A DNA stretch of 64,000 bases from Pseudomonas nitroreducens NBRC 12694 (lineage in GTDB: Bacteria > Pseudomonadota > Gammaproteobacteria > Pseudomonadales > Pseudomonadaceae): NCBI RefSeq assembly GCF_002091755.1, contig NZ_BDAI01000005.1, positions 248,001 through 312,000 of the forward strand, given 5' to 3'. Positions 25,464 to 33,267 of this stretch are shown here, one piece after another; the stretch's first letter is position 1, and the number at the start of each line of letters is the position of its first letter. The translations under genes and the position numbers were made by a program. The notes under the pieces are model-generated. The model was not told the origin of the DNA. It saw nothing but the letters and a program-made list of their open reading frames with translations, and searched no databases.

Positions 25464-26774
25464 TCAACTCTTGTTCTCGGCGCCATCCGGCTCGCCATCG
25501 GAGCGGCCGATACTGGCCGGTGCCTCCACCACCAGCTCCTCCGGCACTTCCTCAACGCGCGGGTCCAGCGCTGCAGCCATCGGGCTGACGGTGTCGGGCA
25601 TGGCCACGTGATGCAATGGCGCCTCATCGACACGGTGCACACCGGTGACGCGCTTGGGTTGCACCCAGAAGATCAGGATCAGCGCATAGGCCGACACCAG
25701 CATGTAGAACATGCCCGGGCCGAAGTGGCGCATCATCGCGCCGGCGAACAGCGGGCCGATACAGGCGCCGACGCCGTAGGTGGTCAGCAGCATGGCCGAG
25801 AGTGCCACCCGGCGAGACTGTTCGACATGGTCGTTGCCCAATGCCACCGCCAGCGGATAGAGGGTGAACAGCAACATGCCGGTGACGAAACCATTGGCCA
25901 GCAGCAGCGCGTAGGGTAGTTCGATCAGGCCCCACATCGGCACCGCCGCCAGGCACAGCAGCAAGGCGTTGGCGCGGATCAGCCAGCTGCGGTTGACCCT
26001 ATCGGACAACCAGCCCAGCGGCCACTGCGCACAGAAGCCGGCGACGATGCACATGCCGACGAAGAGGCTCGCCTGCGAGGTGTCCAGACCGTTGCGCGCC
26101 GCATACACCGGCGCCAGGCCGTAGAAGGCGCCGACCATCAGACCGGCGACGAAGATGGTGCCCAGCGATTGCGGCACGCGCTTCCAGAAGAAACCGATCT
26201 CCAGCGGCGCCGCCACCAGCTTGGCCGGGTGGACGCGGCGGGTCAGCGCCAGCGGGATCAGGCACGAGGAGAAGCAGATCGCGACCAGCAGCAGCGGCTT
26301 GTAATCCAGCGCCGGGCTCAGCGCCAGCAGGCCCTGGCCGACCACCAGGCCAGCGTCCACCGCCACCATGTAGCCGGCGAACACCTTGCCGCGCTGATGT
26401 CCTTCAGCCTGCTCGTTGAGCCAGCTCTCGATCACCATGTACTGGTTCATCATCACGGCGCCCATCACGAAGCGCAGCACGATCCACACCTCCAGCTGCG
26501 AGACCAGCGCGTGGATCAGCACGATCACCGTCGCCATGCCCGCGCAGGCCACGTAGGAACGGATGTGACCGAAGCCTGCGATCAGCTTGTGGCCGAACTT
26601 GCCGCCGCAGACCAGGCCGAAATAGTAGGCCGCCATCAGGCCGCCGACCCACAGGTCGCTGACACCCTCCTGGGTCAGGCGCAGGCCCATATAGGTGGTG
26701 AACAGGCCGGAGCCGGCGAGCATCAGCAGCGTGGCTGTGTAGAGCGCGGGAAAGGTGACGAGCGGGCTGAACAT
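25464..26774 (-). CDS. MFS transporter (YcaD type)
   Basis: A 436-residue major facilitator with about twelve hydrophobic helices. The start at 26774 (MFSPLVTFPALYTATLLMLA) was chosen because residues upstream in frame are not hydrophobic and lack a ribosome-binding site. Family cues include GLRLTQEGVSDLWVGGLMAAYYFG and, in the middle, QWPLGWLSDRVNRSWLI (MFS motif A-like). The last 50 residues are a hydrophilic acidic cytoplasmic tail. The substrate is unknown. Confidence 0.87.
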   Translation of the reverse strand: MFSPLVTFPALYTATLLMLAGSGLFTTYMGLRLTQEGVSDLWVGGLMAAYYFGLVCGGKFGHKLIAGFGHIRSYVACAGMATVIVLIHALVSQLEVWIVLRFVMGAVMMNQYMVIESWLNEQAEGHQRGKVFAGYMVAVDAGLVVGQGLLALSPALDYKPLLLVAICFSSCLIPLALTRRVHPAKLVAAPLEIGFFWKRVPQSLGTIFVAGLMVGAFYGLAPVYAARNGLDTSQASLFVGMCIVAGFCAQWPLGWLSDRVNRSWLIRANALLLCLAAVPMWGLIELPYALLLANGFVTGMLLFTLYPLAVALGNDHVEQSRRVALSAMLLTTYGVGACIGPLFAGAMMRHFGPGMFYMLVSAYALILIFWVQPKRVTGVHRVDEAPLHHVAMPDTVSPMAAALDPRVEEVPEELVVEAPASIGRSDGEPDGAENKS

Positions 26775-27318
26775 GGCGAGTCCGGCAGGCAAATGGGATG
26801 AAAGAGTGCGGCGACGAAAAAACCGTCCCGATATCGGACAGTGCTGGCGCGACAAAGATCACAGGTTTTACGAAGCCGCGCATTATGGTGCTGCAACACC
26901 CCGCCGGCTATCAGACCTCGTGCCTTCAGTTGCATGAAACCATACCGTCGCAGGATCGATCCTAAGCAGCATGTACCTGGAGAATCGCCACGCTGCTCCG
27001 GGATCTCAAGTCTTTCCTGCTCTAATGCCCCGCCATCCTGCTGATATGGCTCTTCGCCTTCGGCCTCGCCCGCGGCGTTGTCTACCGCCTGCACACACGC
27101 TTATCCGACCGGCCGCTGGAGGACTTGGGTGCCATTCATTACGGCGGGGGATCGGCCGCCTGCTGTTCAACCTGGTGCCCCTGCCGGCGCTGTGCATGCT
27201 TTCTGAATCGATGCGCCACCGCTGCGACATCATGACCGCCGATCAGAAAGCAACTTGTTGAAATTTATTGGAAATAATCAGGTCGTAGGGTGCGTGCAGT
27301 TTTCAGGAGAACACCAAC
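26775..27318. other. Gene-free gap before the 71-residue ORF
   Basis: This 544-base stretch has no convincing gene. In frame from about 27037 one can read WLFAFGLARGVVYRLHTRLSDRP and then, after a likely frame change, GRLLFNLVPLPALCML. The composition is protein-like, but there is no ribosome-binding site, so it may be a decayed gene remnant. Confidence 0.35.
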
Positions 27319-27534
27319 GTGAACCACGCAACCCGCAGCCTGCGAAAGACCCTCGACGCCGTCGCCAGCAACAACGAGGCCACGGCCCTGGAGGTCATGC
27401 GGGCGGCCGAACAGGTCCAGGACGACCTGCTCCGGCAGAGACTGCTCAAGGCCATCCACCATCTCAATCAGGACGCCGCCGAGTTGCGCGCCCTGCGTGA
27501 AGAAGTCGCCTCGCCGCATTCCCGCCGCGCCTGA
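27319..27534 (+). CDS. Small hypothetical protein
   Basis: A 71-residue soluble, helix-rich protein (MNHATRSLRKTLDAVASNNE...). AGGAGA at 27306-27311 is well spaced for the ATG. No motif is recognised. It ends inside a 26-base palindrome shared with the convergent desB gene. Confidence 0.6.
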   Translation: MNHATRSLRKTLDAVASNNEATALEVMRAAEQVQDDLLRQRLLKAIHHLNQDAAELRALREEVASPHSRRA

Positions 27535-27550
27535 TCCGGATCAGGCGCGG
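27525..27550. terminator. 26-bp perfect palindrome overlapping two convergent stop codons
   Basis: CCGCGCCTGATCC followed directly by GGATCAGGCGCGG. The TGA of the plus-strand small gene (27532-27534) and the TGA of desB on the minus strand (27541-27543) are mirror images inside it, and both proteins end in Arg-Ala. It could act as a bidirectional terminator or transcript-end protector, although there is no T run. Confidence 0.55.
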
Positions 27551-28617
27551 GCCGGAACGGTGGGTCGACGATGGACCCAGATGCGCTTGAGCACCGTGGC
27601 GAACTGCGCCGACAAGCGGCCGCTGTTGTAGGTCTGGCCGTAGCGCGCAGCGATCTCTCGAACCTCCCGCGATAGTGCCGCATAACGCCGCGCGGGCAGG
27701 TCCGGATAGAGGTGGTGCTCGATCTGGTGGCTGAGGTTGCCGGTCATGATGTGGAAGATCGGCCCGCCTTCCAGGTTGCTCGACCCGCGCAGCTGGCGCA
27801 GATACCAGTGGCCGCGCGTCTCGTCCTGCAGTACCTCGGGCGGGAACACCGCGGCCTTCTCGGTGAAGTGGCCGCAGAAGATCACCGTGAAGGTCCACAG
27901 GTTGCGCATCAGGTTGGCGATGACGTTGCCCAGCAGCACCGCGCCGAAGGCGCCGGTGATCAGGCCGAGCAGCGGGAACACGATGTAGTCCTTGACCCAC
28001 TGGCGCCCGACCTTGGCGTTGAACTGGCGCAGCAGCGGGCGCAGTTCTTCCTTCCCCATCCGCCCCTTCACGTACTTGTCCAGGCGCAGGTGCTGAACCG
28101 CCACGGCGTACTGGAACAGCAGCGCCTGGAGCGTCACCCACAGCGGCTGCCAGCGGTAGAACGGCTTCCACTTCTGCTCCGGGAACAGCCGCACCACGCC
28201 GTAGCCCACGTCGTCATCCATGCCCAGCACGTTGGTGTAGGTGTGGTGCACATGGTTGTGCGTGTGCCGCCAGAAGTCCGAAGGACCGACGATGTCCCAC
28301 TCGTAGCGCTGCCCGGAAAGCTCCGGGTCGTTCATCCAGTCGTACTGGCCATGCATGACGTTATGGCCCAGCTCCATGTTCTCCAGGATCTTGCCCAGCC
28401 CGAGCAGCAAAGTGCCCAGCAGCCAGGTCGGCGGGAACCAGCCGGCCATCAGCAGCGCGCGGCCGCTCCAGCAGCAGAAGCGCACCGCCGCGCGAATGCG
28501 GCGGATGTAGCGGGCGTCTTTTGCCCCCAGGTCGTGCAGGGTGCGCTGGCGCAGGGCGTCCAGTTCGGCACCGAAGGCCGCCAGCTCGGCGGCGGTCAGA
28601 TCGCGGTCTTCACGCAT
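27541..28617 (-). CDS. desB: Acyl-CoA delta-9 desaturase DesB
   Basis: A 358-residue membrane-bound fatty acyl desaturase. The three histidine boxes that bind the di-iron centre are visible: HNVMH, HNHVHHTY, and HQIEHHLYPDL. Hydrophobic helices lie between them. With the adjacent reductase it would desaturate exogenous acyl-CoAs. In P. aeruginosa DesB is controlled by DesT, whose gene and operators are nearby here. Confidence 0.94.
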   Translation of the reverse strand: MREDRDLTAAELAAFGAELDALRQRTLHDLGAKDARYIRRIRAAVRFCCWSGRALLMAGWFPPTWLLGTLLLGLGKILENMELGHNVMHGQYDWMNDPELSGQRYEWDIVGPSDFWRHTHNHVHHTYTNVLGMDDDVGYGVVRLFPEQKWKPFYRWQPLWVTLQALLFQYAVAVQHLRLDKYVKGRMGKEELRPLLRQFNAKVGRQWVKDYIVFPLLGLITGAFGAVLLGNVIANLMRNLWTFTVIFCGHFTEKAAVFPPEVLQDETRGHWYLRQLRGSSNLEGGPIFHIMTGNLSHQIEHHLYPDLPARRYAALSREVREIAARYGQTYNSGRLSAQFATVLKRIWVHRRPTVPARA

Positions 28618-28637
28618 GGCGATGGCTTCCGGAATAT

Positions 28638-29738
28638 TCAGAGATCGACAGTCAGGTCGCCCTGGGGCGCGCTGACACAGATGCGGATGGGCTGACCCGG
28701 TTCGCTGAACAGCTCGCCGCTACGCAGATCGCGCACGCAGCCGCTGACCAGGGTGCAGGTGCAACTCGTGCAAACGCCCTGGCGGCAACCGTGTACCGGG
28801 CGCAGACCGTTGGCTTCGGCCTGTTCCAGCAGGCTGCGGCGGCTGTCACCCGCCACCTCCAGCGCGCTACGGGCAAAGCGCAGGCTTACGGACTGCGCCG
28901 GCGCGCGCTCATCCCAGCTCGGCGGGCTGAAGCTTTCCACCTGCAGGCTGCGGCTGCTGGCACCTAACGCCAGGCGCACGCTCTCGACGAAACCACCGGG
29001 GCCGCAGGCCAGCACGTGGCGCCCGTCCAGGCCGCAGACGTGCTCCGGCTGAAAGCGCCCGGACAATTCGCCTGCCAGCGCCGTATCGCCGCTCAGCGAC
29101 CAGCGCAACTCCAGGTTCGGATACTGCCGCGCCAAGGCGTCCAGGCCAGCCACGAAGGCTTTCTGCCCGCGCTCGCGGACGTAATGCAGCAGCGTCACCG
29201 GCCCGTTGTAGCCGCGCGCCAAGGCCTCGCGCAGCAAACCGAGCAGCGGCGTCAGCCCGCTCCCGGCAGCCAGCAGCAGCACGCCCTGGTCATCGAGCGG
29301 CCAGCTCAGGTCGCCGTCCGGTCGGCCCAGCTCCAGCACATCGCCCACGCACAGCTGCTGCACCAGCAGGGAAGACACCCGCCCGCCCGGCTGCCGCTTC
29401 ACGGCAATCTCCAGGCAGCCGTCATCGGCGATGCGCGTCAGGCTATAGCTGCGGCTGTGGCGCACGCCGTCGTGCTCGACGAACAACTGCAGGTGCTGCC
29501 CGGGGCGCGCACCGCGCCAATGGGCGTTGGGGCGCAGGCGCAGCTCCAGCATATCATCCGCCACCCATTGCCGCGCCTCGACCCGTGCATACACGCGTTG
29601 CAATGACCAGCCGCGATTGAGCACCCGCAGCCACGCATCGACATCCGCCTCGCGCAGCCACTGGTTGCGCACCAGCGAACACAGCGGAGCGAGCAGCGGC
29701 TGGATCAGGCTCAGAGTGGAAAAGGGCAGCAGCGACAT
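28638..29738 (-). CDS. Ferredoxin reductase for DesB (flavin + 2Fe-2S)
   Basis: A 366-residue electron-transfer protein. The order is an FAD-binding domain (HSRSYSLTR near residue 95), an NAD(P)-binding domain (LLLAAGSGLTPLLGLLREAL), and a plant-type 2Fe-2S domain at the C-terminus with cluster cysteines in HGCRQGVCTSCTCTLVSG. It supplies electrons to DesB and lies just upstream of it with a 20-base gap. Its promoter region holds two DesT-type operators. Confidence 0.9.
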   Translation of the reverse strand: MSLLPFSTLSLIQPLLAPLCSLVRNQWLREADVDAWLRVLNRGWSLQRVYARVEARQWVADDMLELRLRPNAHWRGARPGQHLQLFVEHDGVRHSRSYSLTRIADDGCLEIAVKRQPGGRVSSLLVQQLCVGDVLELGRPDGDLSWPLDDQGVLLLAAGSGLTPLLGLLREALARGYNGPVTLLHYVRERGQKAFVAGLDALARQYPNLELRWSLSGDTALAGELSGRFQPEHVCGLDGRHVLACGPGGFVESVRLALGASSRSLQVESFSPPSWDERAPAQSVSLRFARSALEVAGDSRRSLLEQAEANGLRPVHGCRQGVCTSCTCTLVSGCVRDLRSGELFSEPGQPIRICVSAPQGDLTVDL

Positions 29739-29753
29739 TGGGCGTGACCGAAC

Positions 29754-29771
29754 AGTAAACAGGTGTTCACT
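29754..29771. promoter_or_regulatory. DesT operator 1
   Basis: AGTAAACAGGTGTTCACT fits the dyad AGT-N-AAC-N4-GTT-N-ACT. It lies 16 bases upstream of the ferredoxin reductase start. DesT is known to bind such a dyad in P. aeruginosa, with saturated versus unsaturated acyl-CoA controlling its affinity. Confidence 0.8.
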
Positions 29772-29796
29772 TAAAATCTCATGGGTAGGAGTTTTC

Positions 29797-29814
29797 AGTC
29801 AACACCTGTTCACT
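29797..29814. promoter_or_regulatory. DesT operator 2
   Basis: AGTCAACACCTGTTCACT has the same AGT-N-AAC-N4-GTT-N-ACT dyad, 43 bases from operator 1 and 74 bases upstream of the desT start. Two operators in the divergent region would let DesT control itself and the desaturase operon. Confidence 0.78.
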
Positions 29815-29887
29815 ATTGCCATCAGGAACTTCCCAAACGCCGAGCGGCTTTTGCTAGAGTGCCTGCGCCTTTGTCATGGATCGCCGT

Positions 29888-30523
29888 ATGTCCACTCCCC
29901 GCGCCGAACAGAAACAACAGACCCGCCTGGCCCTGATGGATGCCGCGCGGAGCCTGATGGACAGCGGCCGCGGCTTCGGCACCCTGAGCCTGCGCGAAGT
30001 GGCGAAGACGGCGGGCATCGTCCCGGCGGGCTTCTACCGGCACTTCACCGACATGGACCAACTCGGCCTTGCGCTGGTGGCGGACGTCGACGAAACCTTC
30101 CGCGAAACCCTGCGCGTGGTGCGCCGCAACGAGTTCGAGCTGGGCGGCGTGATCGAGGCATCGGTGCGCATCTTCCTCGATGCCGTCACCGCCAACCGCA
30201 CCCAGTTCCTCTTCCTCGCCCGCGAGCAGTACGGCGGCTCGCACCCGATCCGCCAGGCCGTAGGTGCCCTGCGCCAGCGCATCACCGACGACCTGGCCGC
30301 TGACCTGGCGCTACTCAACAAGCTGCCGCACCTGGGCGGCCAGGACATCGACGTGATCGCCGATCTGGTCGTCAAGACGGTGTTCGCCACCCTGCCCGAA
30401 CTGATCGACCCGCCGGCGGAGAGCCTGCCGACGCACCTCTCGCCCCAGGCGAAGATCACCCAGCAGTTGCGCTTCATCATGATCGGCGCCAAGCACTGGA
30501 CCGGGATCGGTTCGCGGCCCTAA
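29888..30523 (+). CDS. desT: TetR-family unsaturated fatty acid repressor DesT
   Basis: A 211-residue TetR regulator. The helix-turn-helix is in TLSLREVAKTAGIVPAGFYRHFTD (about residues 33-56). The ligand domain follows, with QFLFLAREQYGGSHPIR. I use the ATG at 29888 (MSTPRAEQKQQTR) as in the characterised DesT; another ATG lies four codons upstream. It is divergent from the reductase-desB operon it represses. Confidence 0.93.
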   Translation: MSTPRAEQKQQTRLALMDAARSLMDSGRGFGTLSLREVAKTAGIVPAGFYRHFTDMDQLGLALVADVDETFRETLRVVRRNEFELGGVIEASVRIFLDAVTANRTQFLFLAREQYGGSHPIRQAVGALRQRITDDLAADLALLNKLPHLGGQDIDVIADLVVKTVFATLPELIDPPAESLPTHLSPQAKITQQLRFIMIGAKHWTGIGSRP

Positions 30524-30532
30524 CGAAAATCC

Positions 30533-30556
30533 TGTAGGCGCCCCCTCGCTCCTACA
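30533..30556. repeat. Short GTAGG...CCTAC repeat
   Basis: TGTAGGCGCCCCCTCGCTCCTACA is a shortened version of the REP element at 20686, lying between desT and the ureE promoter region. Confidence 0.5.
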
Positions 30557-30575
30557 AAGAGCCCATTGCCCCGAC

Positions 30576-30604
30576 ATGGTGCGCACCGTTTTCGTGCGCA
30601 CCAT
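30576..30604. promoter_or_regulatory. Putative NtrC enhancer upstream of ureE
   Basis: ATGGTGCGCAC (30576-30586) and GTGCGCACCAT (30594-30604) form a perfect 11-bp inverted repeat with a 7-base spacer. The core GCACCGTTTTCGTGC (30583-30597) fits the NtrC consensus GCACC-N5-GGTGC with two changes. A further half-site, GCGCACCAT, is at 30615-30623. It lies about 115 bases upstream of the predicted start site. Confidence 0.65.
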
Positions 30605-30679
30605 CCTTGCCCACGCGCACCATTCCTGATCGCTCGGACAACCCCGCCAGGCCGCGCCAGCACTGACCGCCGCCTGCAC

Positions 30680-30695
30680 TGGCAAGCCCCTTGCT
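30680..30695 (+). promoter_or_regulatory. Sigma-54 (-24/-12) promoter of ureE
   Basis: TGGCAAG-CCCC-TTGCT matches TGGCACG-N4-TTGCW with one change and exact spacing. Transcription would start near 30706, about 23 bases before the ureE ATG. Confidence 0.7.
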
Positions 30696-30728
30696 GTAGC
30701 ACTGCCATTGCTACTGCCGGACACTGCC

Positions 30729-31229
30729 ATGCTGGTCATCCACCAACGAATCGAACCCCGCGAACACTGGGACGCCGAACTGCGCCTGAACTATGAGGCG
30801 CGCAGCAAAAGCCGCCTGCGCTGCTTCAGCACCGGGGGTGAAGACGTCGGGCTGTTCCTCGAACGCGGCCAGTCGCCGCTGGCCGATGGCGAATTCCTGC
30901 TGGCCAACGACGGACGCGTGGTGCGCGTCTGCGCCGCGCCGGAGAAGCTGCTCCACGTCACCTGCGCCAACGCCCGCGAGCTGAACCGCGCGGCTTATCA
31001 CCTGGGCAATCGCCACGTTGCCCTGCAGGTCGGTGAAGGTTGGCTACGCCTGCTCGACGACTACGTACTCAAGGCCATGCTCGACCAGCTCGGCGCCACG
31101 GTGGAGGCCATCGAAGCGCCCTTCCAGCCGGAACACGGTGCCTACGGCGGCGGGCATCATCATTCGCATCAGGGCGAAGAAGAATTCAACTACGCGCCGA
31201 AGCTGCATCAGTTCGGAGTGCGCCGGTGA
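30729..31229 (+). CDS. ureE: Urease accessory nickel chaperone UreE
   Basis: A 166-residue metallochaperone that delivers nickel to urease. The N-terminal peptide-binding domain starts MLVIHQRIEPREHWDAELRL; the C-terminal metal-binding domain contains NLGNRHVALQV-like HLGNRHVALQVGEGW. A short His-rich tail (GGGHHHSHQGEEEF) gives extra nickel binding. The start at 30729 is the second in-frame ATG and gives the standard N-terminus. Overlaps ureF (GTGA). Confidence 0.95.
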   Translation: MLVIHQRIEPREHWDAELRLNYEARSKSRLRCFSTGGEDVGLFLERGQSPLADGEFLLANDGRVVRVCAAPEKLLHVTCANARELNRAAYHLGNRHVALQVGEGWLRLLDDYVLKAMLDQLGATVEAIEAPFQPEHGAYGGGHHHSHQGEEEFNYAPKLHQFGVRR

Positions 31230-31894
31230 CCCCCCTCTGGGCACTGCTGCGCCTGGCCAGCCCGCAGTTGCCCATCGGCGGCTACTGCTACTCGCAAGGG
31301 CTGGAAAGCGCCATCGACCAGGACCAGGTCAAGGATGCCGACAGCGCACGCACCTGGCTGACCGATCAACTGCACCTGAACCTCGCGCGCTTCGAAGGCC
31401 CGCTGCTGGCCGAGCTGCTGCGTGCCGCCCAAGCCGGTGATTGGGACGCCCTGCGCGACGCCGCAGAGCGCCACCGCGCCAGCCGCGAAACGCGCGAGCT
31501 GGGTCTGGAGAACCGGCAGATGGGCTTCTCCCTCGGCCAGTTGCTCGAAGCCCTGCCCGAGCTGGACGCGCCCGCTCGCCAGTGCCTCGCCGAGCAGGCC
31601 GCTCCCTCCTTCGCCGCCGCCTGGGCGCTGGCCGCCCGCGCCTGGGAACTTTCCCCGGAACAGGCCCTCGGCGCCTGGCTGTGGAGCTGGCTGGAGAACC
31701 AGCTGGCGGTACTGATGAAAACCCTGCCGCTGGGCCAATTGGCCGCGCAGAAGCTCACGTCGCAATTGCTACCCGAGCTCGACGTCGCCTGCCAGGCCGC
31801 GCTGGAAAACGATCCCCATGGCGGCGCGCCCTTCGGTCTCGCGCTGGCCTGCATGACTCACGAAACCCAATACAGCCGTCTGTTCCGCTCCTAG
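31226..31894 (+). CDS. ureF: Urease accessory protein UreF
   Basis: A 222-residue all-helical maturation factor that acts with UreD and UreG. The start is GTG at 31226, overlapping the ureE stop; the protein begins VTPLWALLRLASPQLPIGGY with the family motif LPIGGYCYSQGLE. The longer frame upstream is a ureE shadow. The C-terminus ends HETQYSRLFRS, typical of UreF. Confidence 0.94.
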   Translation: MTPLWALLRLASPQLPIGGYCYSQGLESAIDQDQVKDADSARTWLTDQLHLNLARFEGPLLAELLRAAQAGDWDALRDAAERHRASRETRELGLENRQMGFSLGQLLEALPELDAPARQCLAEQAAPSFAAAWALAARAWELSPEQALGAWLWSWLENQLAVLMKTLPLGQLAAQKLTSQLLPELDVACQAALENDPHGGAPFGLALACMTHETQYSRLFRS

Positions 31895-31904
31895 GAGAAC
31901 TGCC

Positions 31905-32519
31905 ATGAACTCTCAACCTCTTCGCGTCGGCATCGGCGGCCCGGTGGGCTCCGGCAAGACCGCCCTGACCCTGGCGCTGTGCCGCGCCTTGCGCCAGCGC
32001 TACAACATCGCCGTGGTCACCAATGACATCTATACCCAGGAAGACGCACAGTTCCTGGTACGCAACGAGGCGCTGGAGCCGGAGCGGATCATCGGCGTGG
32101 AAACCGGCGGCTGCCCCCACACGGCAATCCGCGAGGATGCCTCGATCAACCTGGAGGCGGTGGACCAGCTCAACCGCCGCTTCCCCGGCCTCGACCTGAT
32201 CCTGGTGGAGTCCGGCGGCGACAACCTCTCGGCTACCTTCAGCCCTGAGCTGTCGGACCTGACCCTTTACGTGATCGACGTCTCTGCCGGCGACAAGATC
32301 CCGCGCAAGGGCGGACCGGGCATCTGCAAGTCCGACCTGCTGGTGATCAACAAGATCGACCTCGCCCCGCTGGTGGGCGCCTCGCTGGAAGTGATGGACC
32401 AGGACGCCTCGCGCATGCGCGGCGACAAGCCCTTCGTCTTCAGCAACCAGAAGACCGGCCAGGGCCTGGCCGAGATCATCACCTTCATCGAGCGCCAGGG
32501 ACTGCTGACTGCAGCCTGA
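31905..32519 (+). CDS. ureG: Urease accessory GTPase UreG
   Basis: A 204-residue SIMIBI-class GTPase that powers nickel insertion. P-loop GGPVGSGKT (residues 11-19), the CPH nickel-binding motif in ETGGCPHTAIREDAS, the switch region ESGGDNLSATFSPEL, and the guanine-recognition motif NKIDLAPLVGA are all intact. AGGAG lies 7 bases before the ATG. Confidence 0.97.
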   Translation: MNSQPLRVGIGGPVGSGKTALTLALCRALRQRYNIAVVTNDIYTQEDAQFLVRNEALEPERIIGVETGGCPHTAIREDASINLEAVDQLNRRFPGLDLILVESGGDNLSATFSPELSDLTLYVIDVSAGDKIPRKGGPGICKSDLLVINKIDLAPLVGASLEVMDQDASRMRGDKPFVFSNQKTGQGLAEIITFIERQGLLTAA

Positions 32520-32545
32520 ACAGCCCCACAGACCAAGGAATGACC

Positions 32546-33118
32546 ATGACCCTGCGTAAAGCCCTCTACAGCCTGGCGCTGTTCCTCACCCCGGCAGTGG
32601 CCTTCGCTCATCCGGGCCACGGCGACCACGGCCTGATCGCCGGCATCGCCCACCCCATCACCGGCCTCGACCACCTGCTGGCGATGCTCGCCGTCGGCCT
32701 CTGGGCCGCCCAGCAACAGGGCGCCGCACGCCTGGCGCTGCCCTGCACCTTCGTCGGCACCATGCTGATCGGCGGGCTGCTGGGCTTCGAGGGGCTGGGG
32801 ATTCCGTTCATGGAGACCGGCATCTCCGCTTCGGTATTGGCGCTGGGCCTGTGCGTGGCGCTGGCGGTGCGTCCGCCGCTGGCGGTGGCGATGGGCGTCA
32901 CTGCGCTGTTCGCTCTCGCCCACGGCGTGGCACACGGGCTGGAACTGCCGGACCTGAGCAGTCCGTGGCTGTACGCCGGCGGTTTCGTTGCCGCAACGGC
33001 TGCGCTGCATGGGGCAGGTTACGGTCTGGTTCGCGTGTTGCCTCAGGCGGCGGCGCCGCTGGTGCGCTTCGCCGGGCTGGCTTCGGCGGGTGCAGGTGCC
33101 TGGTTGCTCGCAGGCTGA
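32546..33118 (+). CDS. hupE: HupE/UreJ family nickel transporter-like protein
   Basis: A 190-residue membrane protein. After a signal-like helix the mature protein begins HPGHGDHGL, the His-rich motif of HupE/UreJ, followed by HPITGLDHLLAMLAVGLWAAQQ. About six hydrophobic helices are seen. Such proteins import nickel or assist metalloenzyme maturation. I prefer the ATG at 32546 because AAGGA abuts the ATG at 32540 too closely. It ends the ureEFG operon. Confidence 0.88.
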   Translation: MTLRKALYSLALFLTPAVAFAHPGHGDHGLIAGIAHPITGLDHLLAMLAVGLWAAQQQGAARLALPCTFVGTMLIGGLLGFEGLGIPFMETGISASVLALGLCVALAVRPPLAVAMGVTALFALAHGVAHGLELPDLSSPWLYAGGFVAATAALHGAGYGLVRVLPQAAAPLVRFAGLASAGAGAWLLAG

Positions 33119-33142
33119 CGCCTTATCTGTAGGGTCAACAGC

Positions 33143-33249
33143 ACCTCACCCCAGCCCTCTCCCGGAGGGAGAGGGACGGTCTGGAGCAGATCGAAACCAC
33201 GCCATCAGCCGGGACGAACGGCCCCTCTGGGGGAGGGCTGGGGTGAGGG
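33143..33249. repeat. Dispersed palindromic element, copy 3
   Basis: ACCTCACCCCAGCCCTCTCC at the left end is mirrored by GGGAGGGCTGGGGTGAGGG at the right end, about 70 bases away. A local stem CCCTCTCCCGGAGGGAGAGGG lies near the left end. It follows hupE and precedes the convergent SDR gene. Confidence 0.75.
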
Positions 33250-33267
33250 TAACCCCCCGCACAAAAA

